DNA of 53,993 nucleotides from an uncultured Dialister sp. GTDB taxonomy: Bacteria; Bacillota; Negativicutes; Veillonellales; Dialisteraceae. The DNA lies in NCBI GenBank assembly GCA_934193095.1, contig CAKPUX010000007.1:1-53993 (forward strand), given 5' to 3'. The notes beneath the pieces were generated by a model that was not told the DNA's origin, ran no database searches, and worked only from the letters and a program-made list of their open reading frames with translations. Position numbers and translations under genes: made by a program. Below, in pieces: positions 42,041 through 49,435 of this stretch; the stretch's first letter is position 1, and each line of letters opens with the position of its first letter.

Positions 42041-42069
42041 ATAATACATAACTTTAGTCAGAAATGCAA
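42041..42069 (-). promoter_or_regulatory. groESL promoter
   Basis: Minus strand TTGCAT, 17-base spacer, TATTAT, a sigma-A type promoter immediately upstream of CIRCE. Confidence 0.82.
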
Positions 42070-42194
42070 GGGGGAAAATGAGAAATTTATTATGAAGGAA
42101 AGGCGCCCCCGAGGCATATGCCTGACAGGCTCTCCGCCGGTATTTCCTGTCCCCGTTTGGCAGTGCTGCAGGCTCTTCCTTCTAAGGACACACA

Positions 42195-42225
42195 CCAAAA
42201 AGAGCCGCCCATCAAGGCAGCTCTT
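42195..42225 (-). terminator. Terminator after the murB-like gene
   Basis: Stem AGAGCTGCC / GGCGGCTCT (one G-U) and UUUUUGG on the minus-strand transcript. Confidence 0.85.
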
Positions 42226-42239
42226 CTCCGATTCTCCTA

Positions 42240-43166
42240 TTATCTTTCCTGCTGTACACCCTCACCGATGATGCGCACATCGAGCGGGACGTGGACATGA
42301 TATTTCTCCATGATGCGTTTCTGGACTTCATGCAGCACATCTAGGATCTCCTGGCAGGAAGCATGTCCGTTGTTTACGACAAAGTCCGGATGCTTGGTGG
42401 AGACCTGTGCATCACCGATAGAGAAGCCGATGAGACCGCAGTCTTTGATCATCGGTCCGACATGGTATCCCGGCGGACGGAGGTACATGGTGCCGGCACT
42501 TCTCTTTTCGAGCGGCTGCTTGGTGCGGCGAGAGATCTGGTGTTCTGTCATTTCTCTCTTGATTTCTTCCGGATTGCCGGAAGAAAGATGCAGCTTTACG
42601 CCGACGATGATATCCCCATTGTGCATGAATACGCTGTCGCTGTCGCCATAGTGCAGGTCATCCCAGCCGTAGGTCTTTTTTTCTTTGCCGTCTCTGGTGA
42701 TGGCATAGACTTCTTCTACGACTCTCTTCATCTGGCTGCCATAGCCATTGGCGTTCATGAAAACTGCACCGCAGACCGTACCGGGGATACCGACAGCCCA
42801 CTCGAAGCCCTTCAAGCTGTTCTTTTCCGCAAAGCGAGCGACAGTGCCCGTGCCTGTGCCGCCGCTGGCAGTGATCCATTCGCCTTCGCAGGTCATTTCC
42901 TGCTTCATACGGTTCATGCAAATGGTAATGCCACGGATCCCCTTATCGCTGACGAGCGTATTCGAGCCGCCGCCGATCACCGTGACAGCGATGCCTTCCG
43001 CATCCGCCTTCCGGAGGATCTCAATAAGCTGTTCTTCTGTCTGCGGCATGACAAAAACGTCAGCAGGGCCGCCGATGCCATAGGTCGTATGGCGGCTCAT
43101 CGGTTCATTGATCTTGATGTCTCTCTCTGTGAGGATCCCGTCAAAAAATACTTTCCAGTCTGTCAT
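42240..43166 (-). CDS. murB: UDP-N-acetylenolpyruvoylglucosamine reductase family protein (divergent active site)
   Basis: 308 residues with the FAD-binding half intact: TYGIGGPADVFV, VIGGGSNTLVSD, and GIPGTVCGAVFMNANGYG. The usual YR-x-S motif reads YGDSDS (no Arg); the catalytic-Ser loop SAGS reads SAGTMYLRPPG (Thr for Ser); and the C-terminal catalytic Glu position reads VPLDVRIIGE (Asp). MurB reduces the enolpyruvyl group to make UDP-MurNAc. With all three positions changed this may be a paralogue with another role, or a MurB with shifted chemistry. It overlaps ylbF by four bases. Confidence 0.8.
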   Translation of the reverse strand: MTDWKVFFDGILTERDIKINEPMSRHTTYGIGGPADVFVMPQTEEQLIEILRKADAEGIAVTVIGGGSNTLVSDKGIRGITICMNRMKQEMTCEGEWITASGGTGTGTVARFAEKNSLKGFEWAVGIPGTVCGAVFMNANGYGSQMKRVVEEVYAITRDGKEKKTYGWDDLHYGDSDSVFMHNGDIIVGVKLHLSSGNPEEIKREMTEHQISRRTKQPLEKRSAGTMYLRPPGYHVGPMIKDCGLIGFSIGDAQVSTKHPDFVVNNGHASCQEILDVLHEVQKRIMEKYHVHVPLDVRIIGEGVQQER

Positions 43167-43519
43167 TTCTTATCTAATTCCAATACATCCATACCCTGCG
43201 CCATTGCATCCGAGACGATCTTCTGCAAATCCGCAGCCACCTGATTCCAACGAATAAATGCCTGGAGATATTCCTGGGCATTGCTGTTGTTGCTGACAAG
43301 GACCGCCAGTTCCTGCAGATGCTGATAGGTCTTTTCATCGTCCTTCTGCCCTGCAAGCTTGGCATAGTCTGCCTGCATCTGTGCCATAATATATTCCTTC
43401 ACCATCTTTTTGGCATCGGCATCATTCTTCACTTTATCTGCGGCAGCGGTGAGACGCTTCATCTCATCGCTTTCCTTGATGGCTTTGGCCAGATCATAAG
43501 CTGCGTCATACGTATTCAT
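43163..43519 (-). CDS. YlbF/YmcA (Com_YlbF) family protein
   Basis: 118 residues, almost entirely helical: YDLAKAIKESDEMKRLTAAADKV and the family's repeated Gln/Leu pattern. In Bacillus the YlbF-YmcA-YaaT complex affects RNase Y and developmental switches. Start at 43519 after AAAGGAGGAAGCAGTC; the frame to 43549 bypasses this site. Overlaps trmL by 14 bases upstream and the murB-like gene by four downstream. Confidence 0.85.
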   Translation of the reverse strand: MNTYDAAYDLAKAIKESDEMKRLTAAADKVKNDADAKKMVKEYIMAQMQADYAKLAGQKDDEKTYQHLQELAVLVSNNSNAQEYLQAFIRWNQVAADLQKIVSDAMAQGMDVLELDKK

Positions 43520-44012
43520 GACTGCTTCCTCCTTTGAATAAACGTCCACTCTTCTTCAAGAGATGGTGGAAACCCGTCTGCCGGAGTGCTTCCATGGCGA
43601 CGATCGCGACCGCATTCGACAGATTGAGAGACCGTGCTTCTTCGATCATGGGGATGCGGATGCAGTCCTCTTCATGTTCCAGAAGAAGCTCTTCAGGAAG
43701 ACCCTTCGTCTCTTTCCCAAATACAAGGACATCATCCTCCGTATACGAAATATCCGAATACGTCTTGATCGCCTTGGTGGTATTGTAGTAGAAATGATGA
43801 CCCGCAAGCATGCGCTTCACGGAGTCAAAGTCCGGATGGACATGGACCTCCAGAAGATCCCAGTAGTCGAGCCCCGCCCGCTTCAGGTGCTTGTCATCGA
43901 TGGAAAAGCCCAATGGCTCCACCAGGTGCAGCACCAGATGCTCTGCTGCGCAGAGCCGGGAAATGTTCCCCGTATTTCCCGGAATTTCCGGTTCTACCAG
44001 TACGATATGCAT
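43506..44012 (-). CDS. trmL: tRNA (cytidine/uridine-34-2'-O)-methyltransferase
   Basis: 168 residues of the SPOUT family: MHIVLVEPEIPGNTGNISRLCAA at the N-terminus, FGKETKGLPEELL and IPMIEEARSLNLSNAVAIVAMEALRQ forming the trefoil knot. It methylates the wobble nucleotide of tRNA-Leu isoacceptors. Its 3' end contains the ribosome site of ylbF. Confidence 0.95.
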   Translation of the reverse strand: MHIVLVEPEIPGNTGNISRLCAAEHLVLHLVEPLGFSIDDKHLKRAGLDYWDLLEVHVHPDFDSVKRMLAGHHFYYNTTKAIKTYSDISYTEDDVLVFGKETKGLPEELLLEHEEDCIRIPMIEEARSLNLSNAVAIVAMEALRQTGFHHLLKKSGRLFKGGSSHEYV

Positions 44013-44131
44013 AGATTTAGTATTCCTTTGTATGTAATTCTTCGTTAGATAGGCAAGCAGAGATCAGAATGGAAAATCGCAAATGACGGCGTGGCGCCTC
44101 TCATAGAAGCACCGCTTCCGGCTTCTCTCTT

Positions 44132-44533
44132 TTAAAAGTAACTTCCATACCGATCTCGATACCGGTCGGTCTGTTCTTTGGCCGGGTACACCTTGAAGGT
44201 CTTCGGCTTGTGGCCCCGGTAGGAGATCTGATAGATCGGACCCACATCCATCCCTGTCACTGTGATGCGGTAAATGTTGTCGTGAAATCCATCCGATCTC
44301 TGTGGCACCGGAAATCCGATGACCGCCACGCCTTCATTGAGTACAAAAGGCGGCTCATAGGTATCCGATGTGAAATTCTTGGGCGCTGTCTCGTCCTCTG
44401 TCAAAGGCTCCTTCATTTCCAGCTCGATCGTCATGTCATCGACCACGAAGACATGGCGGATATCATTCGCTCCTGCTATCTGGCACATTCCCAGCGTCAC
44501 AAGGAGCGCGGCAGTGATCGTTCGTATTCTCAT
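44132..44533 (-). CDS. Secreted hypothetical protein, 133 residues
   Basis: Family not recognised. A signal peptide is clear (MRIRTITAALLVTLGMCQIAGA, cleavage near residue 22). The mature part is about 110 residues, beta-rich and polar, ending in a Tyr/Arg-rich tail (DRYRDRYGSYF). Start at 44533 with AAAGGAAA upstream. It stands alone between rplS and trmL. Confidence 0.75.
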   Translation of the reverse strand: MRIRTITAALLVTLGMCQIAGANDIRHVFVVDDMTIELEMKEPLTEDETAPKNFTSDTYEPPFVLNEGVAVIGFPVPQRSDGFHDNIYRITVTGMDVGPIYQISYRGHKPKTFKVYPAKEQTDRYRDRYGSYF

Positions 44534-44677
44534 AGCTGTTTCCTTTCGTGAGAAAACCCTCTTCTGCACTATTCCTTATTTTAACACATTCATAAACGAT
44601 TGCGAAATACTATAAATGAAAAGATCTATGAGTTTTTGTTTGAATCAGCCGCCATGCATCCGCCCTTTGGACCCACT

Positions 44678-44709
44678 AAAAAAGCTGCAGCCCTGGCTGC
44701 AGCTTTTTT
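44678..44709 (-). terminator. Terminator of rplS
   Basis: Stem GCTGCAGCC / GGCTGCAGC with U-runs on both strands; follows the rplS stop by about 10 bases and can work both ways. Confidence 0.93.
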
Positions 44710-44716
44710 GCTGAAC

Positions 44717-45058
44717 TTATTTTCTTTCTTTGATACGAGCAGCTTTGCCGGAGAGTCCGCGCAGATAGAAGAGCTTTGCACGACGAACGATGCCGCGGCG
44801 TCTTACTTCGATCTTTTCCAGACGTGGAGAATGAACGAGGAAGGTTCTTTCTACGCCAACGCCGTAGGAAATACGACGAACGGTGAAGGTTTCACGCAGG
44901 CCTGCGTTCTTTCTTGCAATAACGACGCCTTCATACATCTGAATACGTTCGTTCTTGCCTTCTACGACCTTTACATGAACTCTGACGGTGTCCCCCGGAC
45001 GGAATTCAGGAATGTCGTTTCTGAGCTGTTCTTTTTCCAGTGTTTCGATAATGTTCAC
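44717..45058 (-). CDS. rplS: 50S ribosomal protein L19
   Basis: 113 residues: FRPGDTVRVHVKVVEGKNERIQ, GVVIARKNAGLRETFTVRRIS and GIVRRAKLFYLRGLSGKAARIKERK, all typical L19. Start is GTG at 45058 with AGGAGG upstream. Monocistronic. Confidence 0.98.
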   Translation of the reverse strand: MNIIETLEKEQLRNDIPEFRPGDTVRVHVKVVEGKNERIQMYEGVVIARKNAGLRETFTVRRISYGVGVERTFLVHSPRLEKIEVRRRGIVRRAKLFYLRGLSGKAARIKERK

Positions 45059-45125
45059 GATCTTTTCCTCCTATCACACAGGACATTCATGCCGATCGCA
45101 TTTGGCAGAGGACTGTCCAGACTAA
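45059..45125 (-). ncRNA. Candidate L19 ribosomal-protein leader
   Basis: The leader between the rplS promoter and its ribosome site can fold into nested helices GGACA / TGTCC and TGCC / GGCA with an AGGAGG at the foot. This resembles the L19 leader family seen upstream of rplS in Firmicutes, which is thought to bind L19 for feedback. Assigned by position and simple pairing only. Confidence 0.5.
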
Positions 45126-45132
45126 CAGTAGC

Positions 45133-45161
45133 ATTGTATCACAGCTTTCTTTCGATTGCAA
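45133..45161 (-). promoter_or_regulatory. rplS promoter
   Basis: Minus strand TTGCAA, 17-base spacer, TACAAT, about 75 bases before the GTG start. Confidence 0.8.
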
Positions 45162-45214
45162 TGATTTTCGCCACGCATTTGGATATTTTAGCATAAATGA
45201 GCTTGCGCTTCAAG

Positions 45215-45300
45215 AGATCAGGGATGAGTGGCTAGGGATTAGGGATTGGGGATTGGGTTTGCGATACGAGAAAACCGCTAGTTTCAAGTCTCCGCGGCGC
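45215..45300. repeat. Heptamer cluster near rplS
   Basis: GTGGCTA, GGGATTA, GGGATTG, GGGATTG units (about 45226-45258), then a CGCAAACCC-type joint and the start of the hairpin module (CGCGGCGC) cut by the adjacent MITE-B element. Confidence 0.7.
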
Positions 45301-45467
45301 TTAGGGAAACACTGATTAAATCGTTATCAGATTTCATTCTTGGATTTTTATACAGAGAGAGGAGACATTTGACGCGAATAGCGAGCTATTTAAGGAGAAT
45401 GTCGACGACACTATGTATAAAAATCCATATGAAATCTGATTCTGCGATTGAATCAGCGTTTCCTTAA
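45301..45467. mobile_element. MITE-B full copy (167 bp, long inverted repeats)
   Basis: TTAGGGAAACACTGATTAAA at the left is matched by the inverted right end TTAAGGAAACGCTGATTCAA, and pairing continues inward (CAGATTTCAT, GGATTTTTATACA) for about 50 bases. The centre has the palindrome AATAGCGAGCTATT. No open frame. It has inserted into a repeat cluster between rplS and rpoD. Confidence 0.8.
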
Positions 45468-45627
45468 ATCCTTCGACTCAGTTCTCCTGTTTCAGATAAG
45501 CCATTTTTTTACATACGACGTTTTTCTCCGCTCAGGATGACGAAATGCGCCGCCCTGCCCCCGTTGAACCCGCTCCCCCTCTTTCGCTCGCACTCAAGGG
45601 ACGGCACGCCCCGTGGACTAACCCTGA
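45468..45627. other. Repeat-derived remnant between MITE-B and the rpoD terminator
   Basis: Short fragments of the MITE-A-like interior (CTTACATACGACG-like on one strand) and a GGACGGCACGCCCCGTGGACT tail with CTAACCCTGAAC. No gene seen. Confidence 0.5.
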
Positions 45628-45658
45628 ACAAAAAAGAGCTCCTCTCGGAGCTCTTTTC
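45628..45658 (-). terminator. Terminator of rpoD
   Basis: Stem AAAAGAGCTCC / GGAGCTCTTTT with a four-base loop and U-run; lies beyond the MITE-B hairpin that overlaps the rpoD stop. Confidence 0.9.
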
Positions 45659-45710
45659 TAAGGAAACACTGATTAAATCTGACTCTGCGATTGAATCAGT
45701 GTTTCCCTAA
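45659..45710. repeat. MITE-B hairpin-only derivative at the rpoD stop codon
   Basis: TAAGGAAACACTGATTAAAT and its inverted partner GATTGAATCAGTGTTTCCCT face each other with only about ten bases between. The element covers the TAG stop of rpoD (45707-45709). Confidence 0.8.
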
Positions 45711-46909
45711 TCTACCTTCATCGGCAGTGCCTGTTTTTTGAGTTTCTTCAGTGCTTTGCCTTCGATCTGACGGATACGTTCGCGCGTGACGCCGAAGTGC
45801 TTGCCTACTTCTTCGAGCGTTCTCGGAGTGCCGTCATCCATGCCGAAGCGGAGGGCGAGGACGCCTTTTTCTCTCTCGGTCAGCGTTTCGAGCATTTTGT
45901 AGACCTGCTCTCTTCTCATGGTCGCTGCTGCTTCATCCTCTGGAGAGGCGGTCTTGGAGTCTTCGATGAAATCCCCCAGATGGGAGTCCTCTTTTTCGCC
46001 GATCGGCGTCTCGAGCGAGATCGGATCCTGTGCCGCCTTCTTGGCTTCGCGGATCTTATCCACGCTGATGCCCATTTCCTTGGCAAGCTCTTCATTTGTC
46101 GCTTCGCGGCCATGTTCCTGCAGGAAGCGGCGGCCGACACGGTTCATCTTATTGATGGTCTCTACCATGTGTACCGGCACACGGATGGTGCGGGCCTGAT
46201 CCGCGATGGAGCGGGTGATGGCCTGACGGATCCACCATGTCGCATAGGTAGAAAATTTATAGCCTTTGGTATAGTCGAATTTATCGACAGCTTTTAAGAG
46301 GCCGATATTGCCTTCCTGGATGAGATCAAGGAAGGGCATGCCGCGCCCCGGATATTTCTTGGCGATGGAAACGACCAGACGCAGGTTGGCATTGGCCATT
46401 TCTTTCTTTGCGGCTTTTGCTTCCTCTTTTTCCTCTTCCGTCGCATCCTTATGCTTGCCTCGCTCGATAAGCTTGGCAAGGCGCATCTCTTCCTCTGCGG
46501 AAAGAAGAGGATTCGAGCCGCACTCGCGGAGATAGAGACGGACAGGGTCACTGATACCGCCGGCCGCTGCGTCATAGGCTTCGTCGGAATTATCCGTTTC
46601 CCACTCTTTTTCTTCCAGCCCATCCTTGTCATCCAGAAGGACATCGTCGGACAGGTCATCGTCTCCGGGATCTCCGTCAAAATCGGCGTCGGTCGGGCCT
46701 TCTTCTGCATCATCCTCTATGTCATCATCATAGACAAGCTCGATGTGATGCTCATGAAGAAGTGTAAAAATGCTGTCGAACTGTTTCTTTGTCAGGTTCT
46801 TCTCCTGCTGAAAGCGCATGATCTCCGCATAGGAAAGATTGCCGTCAGCATCCACTCTATCCTGCAGTTCTTTTAGCCACTCTGCCAGCTGTGCTGCCTT
46901 AGTTGCCAA
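45707..46909 (-). CDS. rpoD: Primary sigma factor RpoD (sigma-A/sigma-70)
   Basis: 400 residues. Region 1.1 (about 1-60), an acidic stretch (DDDIEDDAEEG...), region 1.2 DPVRLYLRECG, region 2 with GLLKAVDKFDYTKGYKFSTYATWWIRQAI, region 3, and region 4 with GVTRERIRQIEGKALKKLKK. It directs RNA polymerase to TTGACA/TATAAT promoters like those listed here. Start is TTG at 46909 with GGAGGT upstream. dnaG, its common neighbour, is absent. Confidence 0.97.
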   Translation of the reverse strand: MATKAAQLAEWLKELQDRVDADGNLSYAEIMRFQQEKNLTKKQFDSIFTLLHEHHIELVYDDDIEDDAEEGPTDADFDGDPGDDDLSDDVLLDDKDGLEEKEWETDNSDEAYDAAAGGISDPVRLYLRECGSNPLLSAEEEMRLAKLIERGKHKDATEEEKEEAKAAKKEMANANLRLVVSIAKKYPGRGMPFLDLIQEGNIGLLKAVDKFDYTKGYKFSTYATWWIRQAITRSIADQARTIRVPVHMVETINKMNRVGRRFLQEHGREATNEELAKEMGISVDKIREAKKAAQDPISLETPIGEKEDSHLGDFIEDSKTASPEDEAAATMRREQVYKMLETLTEREKGVLALRFGMDDGTPRTLEEVGKHFGVTRERIRQIEGKALKKLKKQALPMKVD

Positions 46910-46933
46910 ATAGGGACACCTCCTCAGTATCTA

Positions 46934-46982
46934 TAGGGAAACACTGATTAAATCGTTGTCAGATTTAATCAGCGTTTCCATA
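46934..46982. repeat. MITE-B hairpin-only derivative in the rpoD leader
   Basis: GGGAAACACTGATTAAATC and GATTTAATCAGCGTTTCC pair as an 18-bp stem (one G-U) with a seven-base loop. It is 25 bases before the rpoD start and would form a hairpin next to the ribosome site in the leader RNA. Confidence 0.8.
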
Positions 46983-47099
46983 AGTCTGTCATTTCATTCA
47001 GATCACTTCAGGTGCCCTTTCTTTTCCCATCGTTTCCATGCTTCGTCCAAGCCATTTTTTTGAAAAGCCACCTTGAAATCGATATGTAGTCAGATAGTA

Positions 47100-47128
47100 A
47101 TCATAGCACAGCAGAAGAGGAAAAGCAA
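47100..47128 (-). promoter_or_regulatory. rpoD promoter
   Basis: Minus strand TTGCTT, 17-base spacer, TATGAT. The transcript start near 47093 leaves a leader of about 180 bases that includes the MITE-B hairpin. Confidence 0.75.
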
Positions 47129-47156
47129 ATTATTTTTTGAGATCTGCTTGTTATAT

Positions 47157-47362
47157 ATAGTAGCTAGGGATTAGGGATTAGGCGTGACTAGTGACTAGTG
47201 ACTGGTGACTGGTAACTGAAATGCCAGCTCATGGCATAGCCATCATCTATACTCTGCGGCGCTTCTATATTTTTATGCGCCGCACCACCATTTCGCATTT
47301 CTCATTTCTAATTTCTCATTCAAGAGAGGCTTTCAAGGGGGCGAGCCGCCCCAGTGGCTAAC
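47157..47362. repeat. Repeat cluster between rpoD and uspA
   Basis: TAGCTAG/GGATTAG and GTGACTA heptamers (47158-47215), the GCGGCGC...GCGCCGC hairpin (about 47258-47284), CATTTCT heptamers (47290-47322) and a GCTTTCAAGG tail ending GCTAACC. Confidence 0.8.
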
Positions 47363-47369
47363 CTTGCAC

Positions 47370-47408
47370 TAAAAAAGCTGTAAATGCCAATACTGGCATT
47401 TACAGCTT
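47370..47408 (-). terminator. Terminator of the uspA-family gene
   Basis: Stem GCTGTAAATGCCA / TGGCATTTACAGC, perfect, followed by six U on the minus-strand transcript. Confidence 0.94.
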
Positions 47409-47417
47409 CTGTCTCAA

Positions 47418-47873
47418 TCATTTCACAATGAGGATCGGGCACTTGGAGCGGCTGACGAGGTAGCTGGAAACAGAGCCCATGAAGATGCCCTTCAGGGGAC
47501 CGAGACCCCGGCTGCCCATGACGATGAGGTCACATTTCTTATCGTCGGCCACATTCAAAAGGACAGGTCCCGGAGAACCGACTTCATAGATCATCTCCGT
47601 CTCTACCGCTTTTGGAATCAAAGCCTTGGCTTCCTCCAGATCCGCCTTGCACTGCGCTTCCAGATCTTCTGTCAGCTTGGTCGTGAGGCAGCCTTCTGCG
47701 ATGGAGACCTGATCAAAATTACTCATCGCGGATACCATGTTGCACACCGAAGCGACGAAGAGCTTTGCGCCTTCACCGTCTTCAGCAATAGCAATGGCCT
47801 GCTGGAGCGCTTTCTTTGCATGTTCGGAACCATCATACGGTACCAGGATTTTTTTATAAGAAAGCATATGCAT
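47418..47873 (-). CDS. Universal stress protein (UspA family)
   Basis: 151 residues. KKILVPYDGSEHAKKALQQA at the start and the ATP-binding loop GSRGLGPLKGIFMGSVS near the end, so an ATP-binding class member. Two ATGs (47873 and 47867) compete; AAAGG fits the second better. Upstream lies an extended -10 (TGTTATAAT). The closing strand CPILIVK is typical. Confidence 0.93.
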   Translation of the reverse strand: MHMLSYKKILVPYDGSEHAKKALQQAIAIAEDGEGAKLFVASVCNMVSAMSNFDQVSIAEGCLTTKLTEDLEAQCKADLEEAKALIPKAVETEMIYEVGSPGPVLLNVADDKKCDLIVMGSRGLGPLKGIFMGSVSSYLVSRSKCPILIVK

Positions 47874-47921
47874 CCCGCCTTTCTATGACGAAGGGATCAC
47901 TCCCTGTTTTCTTCTGTTTCT

Positions 47922-47930
47922 ATTATAACA
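47922..47930 (-). promoter_or_regulatory. Extended -10 promoter of the uspA-family gene
   Basis: Minus strand TGTTATAAT, with no convincing -35 at the right distance. Confidence 0.55.
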
Positions 47931-47959
47931 TGCGTGGGGAAGAGGAGAAAACGTGTCCT

Positions 47960-48130
47960 GCAGGTTCAATGGGTTGAGCGGGTTAAGGCGGCTTCGCCAC
48001 AAGTATATAGAAGCGGTGCCTGAAACTCTCTTGCCCTCAGCGTTTCCTTAAAGTCTTCCTGATATCCGCTAGTCGCTAGTCACTAGTCACTAGCTACCAG
48101 CCACTAGCTACTAGCCACCAGTCACTCCCC
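47960..48130. repeat. Repeat cluster between uspA and the MBL-fold gene
   Basis: A GGTTCAATGGGTTGAGCGGG tract (47962-47985), a CGGCTTCGCC remnant, and nine heptamers in register at 48068-48130: GCTAGTC (x2), ACTAGTC, ACTAGCT, ACCAGCC, ACTAGCT, ACTAGCC, ACCAGTC, ACTCCCC. Confidence 0.8.
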
Positions 48131-48139
48131 TCCATTCCC

Positions 48140-49213
48140 CTAAAAACTATACACATCCGTCTCCGGCTTTTCCTTCGGATTGTGGAAAGGAACGACGAGA
48201 GAGAACGCATTCGCCGCTGCGAGATCTGCCGTTTCCTGCTTGGTGAGATGGTTCGGCCAGAGGACGAAGGCCGCGCGGCCGGACTCGTAGTAGGACTTTG
48301 CCTTGCCATAGCCGTGAAGACTGCCGGTCATGAGGACGGAGAGCTCGGGATGGCAGTCGATGAGCTGTCGGCTCTTCGCCTTGGAGAGCTGGGCATCCGT
48401 CAGAAAATAGATGTGCCCGCCTTCCAGAGATGTCTCATCCCACGACCGGAAAATATCGAAGGGATAGCCCAGTATCTCTTCGTGGGCAAAATAGCTCCGA
48501 TGCCCGATGCGCAGCCACTGGTCACGAAGCTTTGCGGACATGTGGATGGGATATGCCTCGCCAAAGGTCTGATAAAAGAGCATCGCCATAGAAAGGCCGC
48601 GGCCGTAGGAGGGGACCGGCAGGAGGAGCGAAGCCGACGCAGACAGCGCGTCTTTTGCCGCGTCTGCGACGGCTTTTCTCATATCCTCTGCCCGATCCAT
48701 GCGGCTGTAGGCGGAGTCGATGACGGCAAGATCCGCCGTGAGACCTCGAACGGCATCGCAGCGGTAGAAGGTATCATTCTCCCGGTAGTCACCGGAGAAG
48801 AAGAGACGCTTCCCATCCACGGTGATGTAGTACCAGACCGCACCGGCACAGTGTCCCGTCCGTCCCCAGCGGAGCGAGAGCTCGCCGTCCAGGGAAAGCT
48901 CAGGTGCGGTGGAGTCAAGGATCATGGTGTTCTTCGGCTTGTAATGGATCTGCTGGTAGGTCTGGTTTGACATCAGGACGGGGCCGGTGAAGCCATTGTT
49001 TTCCAGATATTCGATCGCGCCCGTGTGGTCTTTGTGAGAATGGGTCACGAAAAGATATTCCGCGCGGCGGATCATCTCCGGTGACAGGTCGGGCAGACGG
49101 TCCAGCCCGTCCGTCGACGTCCCCGCGTCTACGATGAAGGCATGCCGATCCCCTTCGATATAGAAGCAATTGCGGCCCTGGTCGCCGCAGCCGCCCGCAA
49201 TGTAGAGCTGCAT
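48140..49213 (-). CDS. Metallo-beta-lactamase-fold hydrolase (beta-CASP-like)
   Basis: 357 residues. The MBL motif THSHKDHTGAIEYL, a second His in GRTGHCAGAVW, SGDYREND, and a C-terminal segment LPVPSYGRGLSMAMLF that resembles beta-CASP nucleases. Substrate unknown; RNA processing is one possibility. The start at 49213 (MQLYIAGGCGDQGRN) has AGGGGAG upstream; the longer frame to 49327 covers leader hairpins. The stop abuts a repeat cluster. Confidence 0.8.
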   Translation of the reverse strand: MQLYIAGGCGDQGRNCFYIEGDRHAFIVDAGTSTDGLDRLPDLSPEMIRRAEYLFVTHSHKDHTGAIEYLENNGFTGPVLMSNQTYQQIHYKPKNTMILDSTAPELSLDGELSLRWGRTGHCAGAVWYYITVDGKRLFFSGDYRENDTFYRCDAVRGLTADLAVIDSAYSRMDRAEDMRKAVADAAKDALSASASLLLPVPSYGRGLSMAMLFYQTFGEAYPIHMSAKLRDQWLRIGHRSYFAHEEILGYPFDIFRSWDETSLEGGHIYFLTDAQLSKAKSRQLIDCHPELSVLMTGSLHGYGKAKSYYESGRAAFVLWPNHLTKQETADLAAANAFSLVVPFHNPKEKPETDVYSF

Positions 49214-49236
49214 GTTGTTCTCCCCTAAGAAGAGAT

Positions 49237-49286
49237 CCGCGGGAAGTACTGATCCCATCGCAGAGTCAGATGGGATCAAAGCTTCC
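49237..49286 (-). ncRNA. Structured 5' leader hairpin of the MBL-fold gene
   Basis: The minus-strand RNA forms GGGAAG...CTTCCC enclosing GATCCCATC...GATGGGATC with a nine-base loop, about 15 pairs. It lies about 25 bases before the ATG and lacks a U-run, so it is not a terminator. Confidence 0.6.
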
Positions 49287-49305
49287 CTTGCAAAGGATCT
49301 GTAAA

Positions 49306-49342
49306 CAAAAAAGAAGCCAAAAGACATGTCTCATGGCCTCTC
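49306..49342 (-). terminator. Terminator-like hairpin before the MBL-fold gene
   Basis: AGAGGCCA / TGGCTTCT (one G-U) around AGACATGTCT, followed by UUUUU on the minus-strand RNA. It may end the upstream secreted-protein gene, or act as an attenuator, because a good promoter (49367-49395) lies upstream of it. Confidence 0.65.
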
Positions 49343-49366
49343 TGCTTGATAAGTGAAGTTTTATTT

Positions 49367-49395
49367 ATTATATAGCAGTGGACAGAATTTGTAAA
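49367..49395 (-). promoter_or_regulatory. Candidate promoter of the MBL-fold gene
   Basis: Minus strand TTTACA, 17-base spacer, TATAAT. The leader would be about 150 bases. Confidence 0.7.
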
Positions 49396-49435
49396 TGGAA
49401 AAGGGATCTGCCCCGCGCCCCCCTATCCCCGCTTC

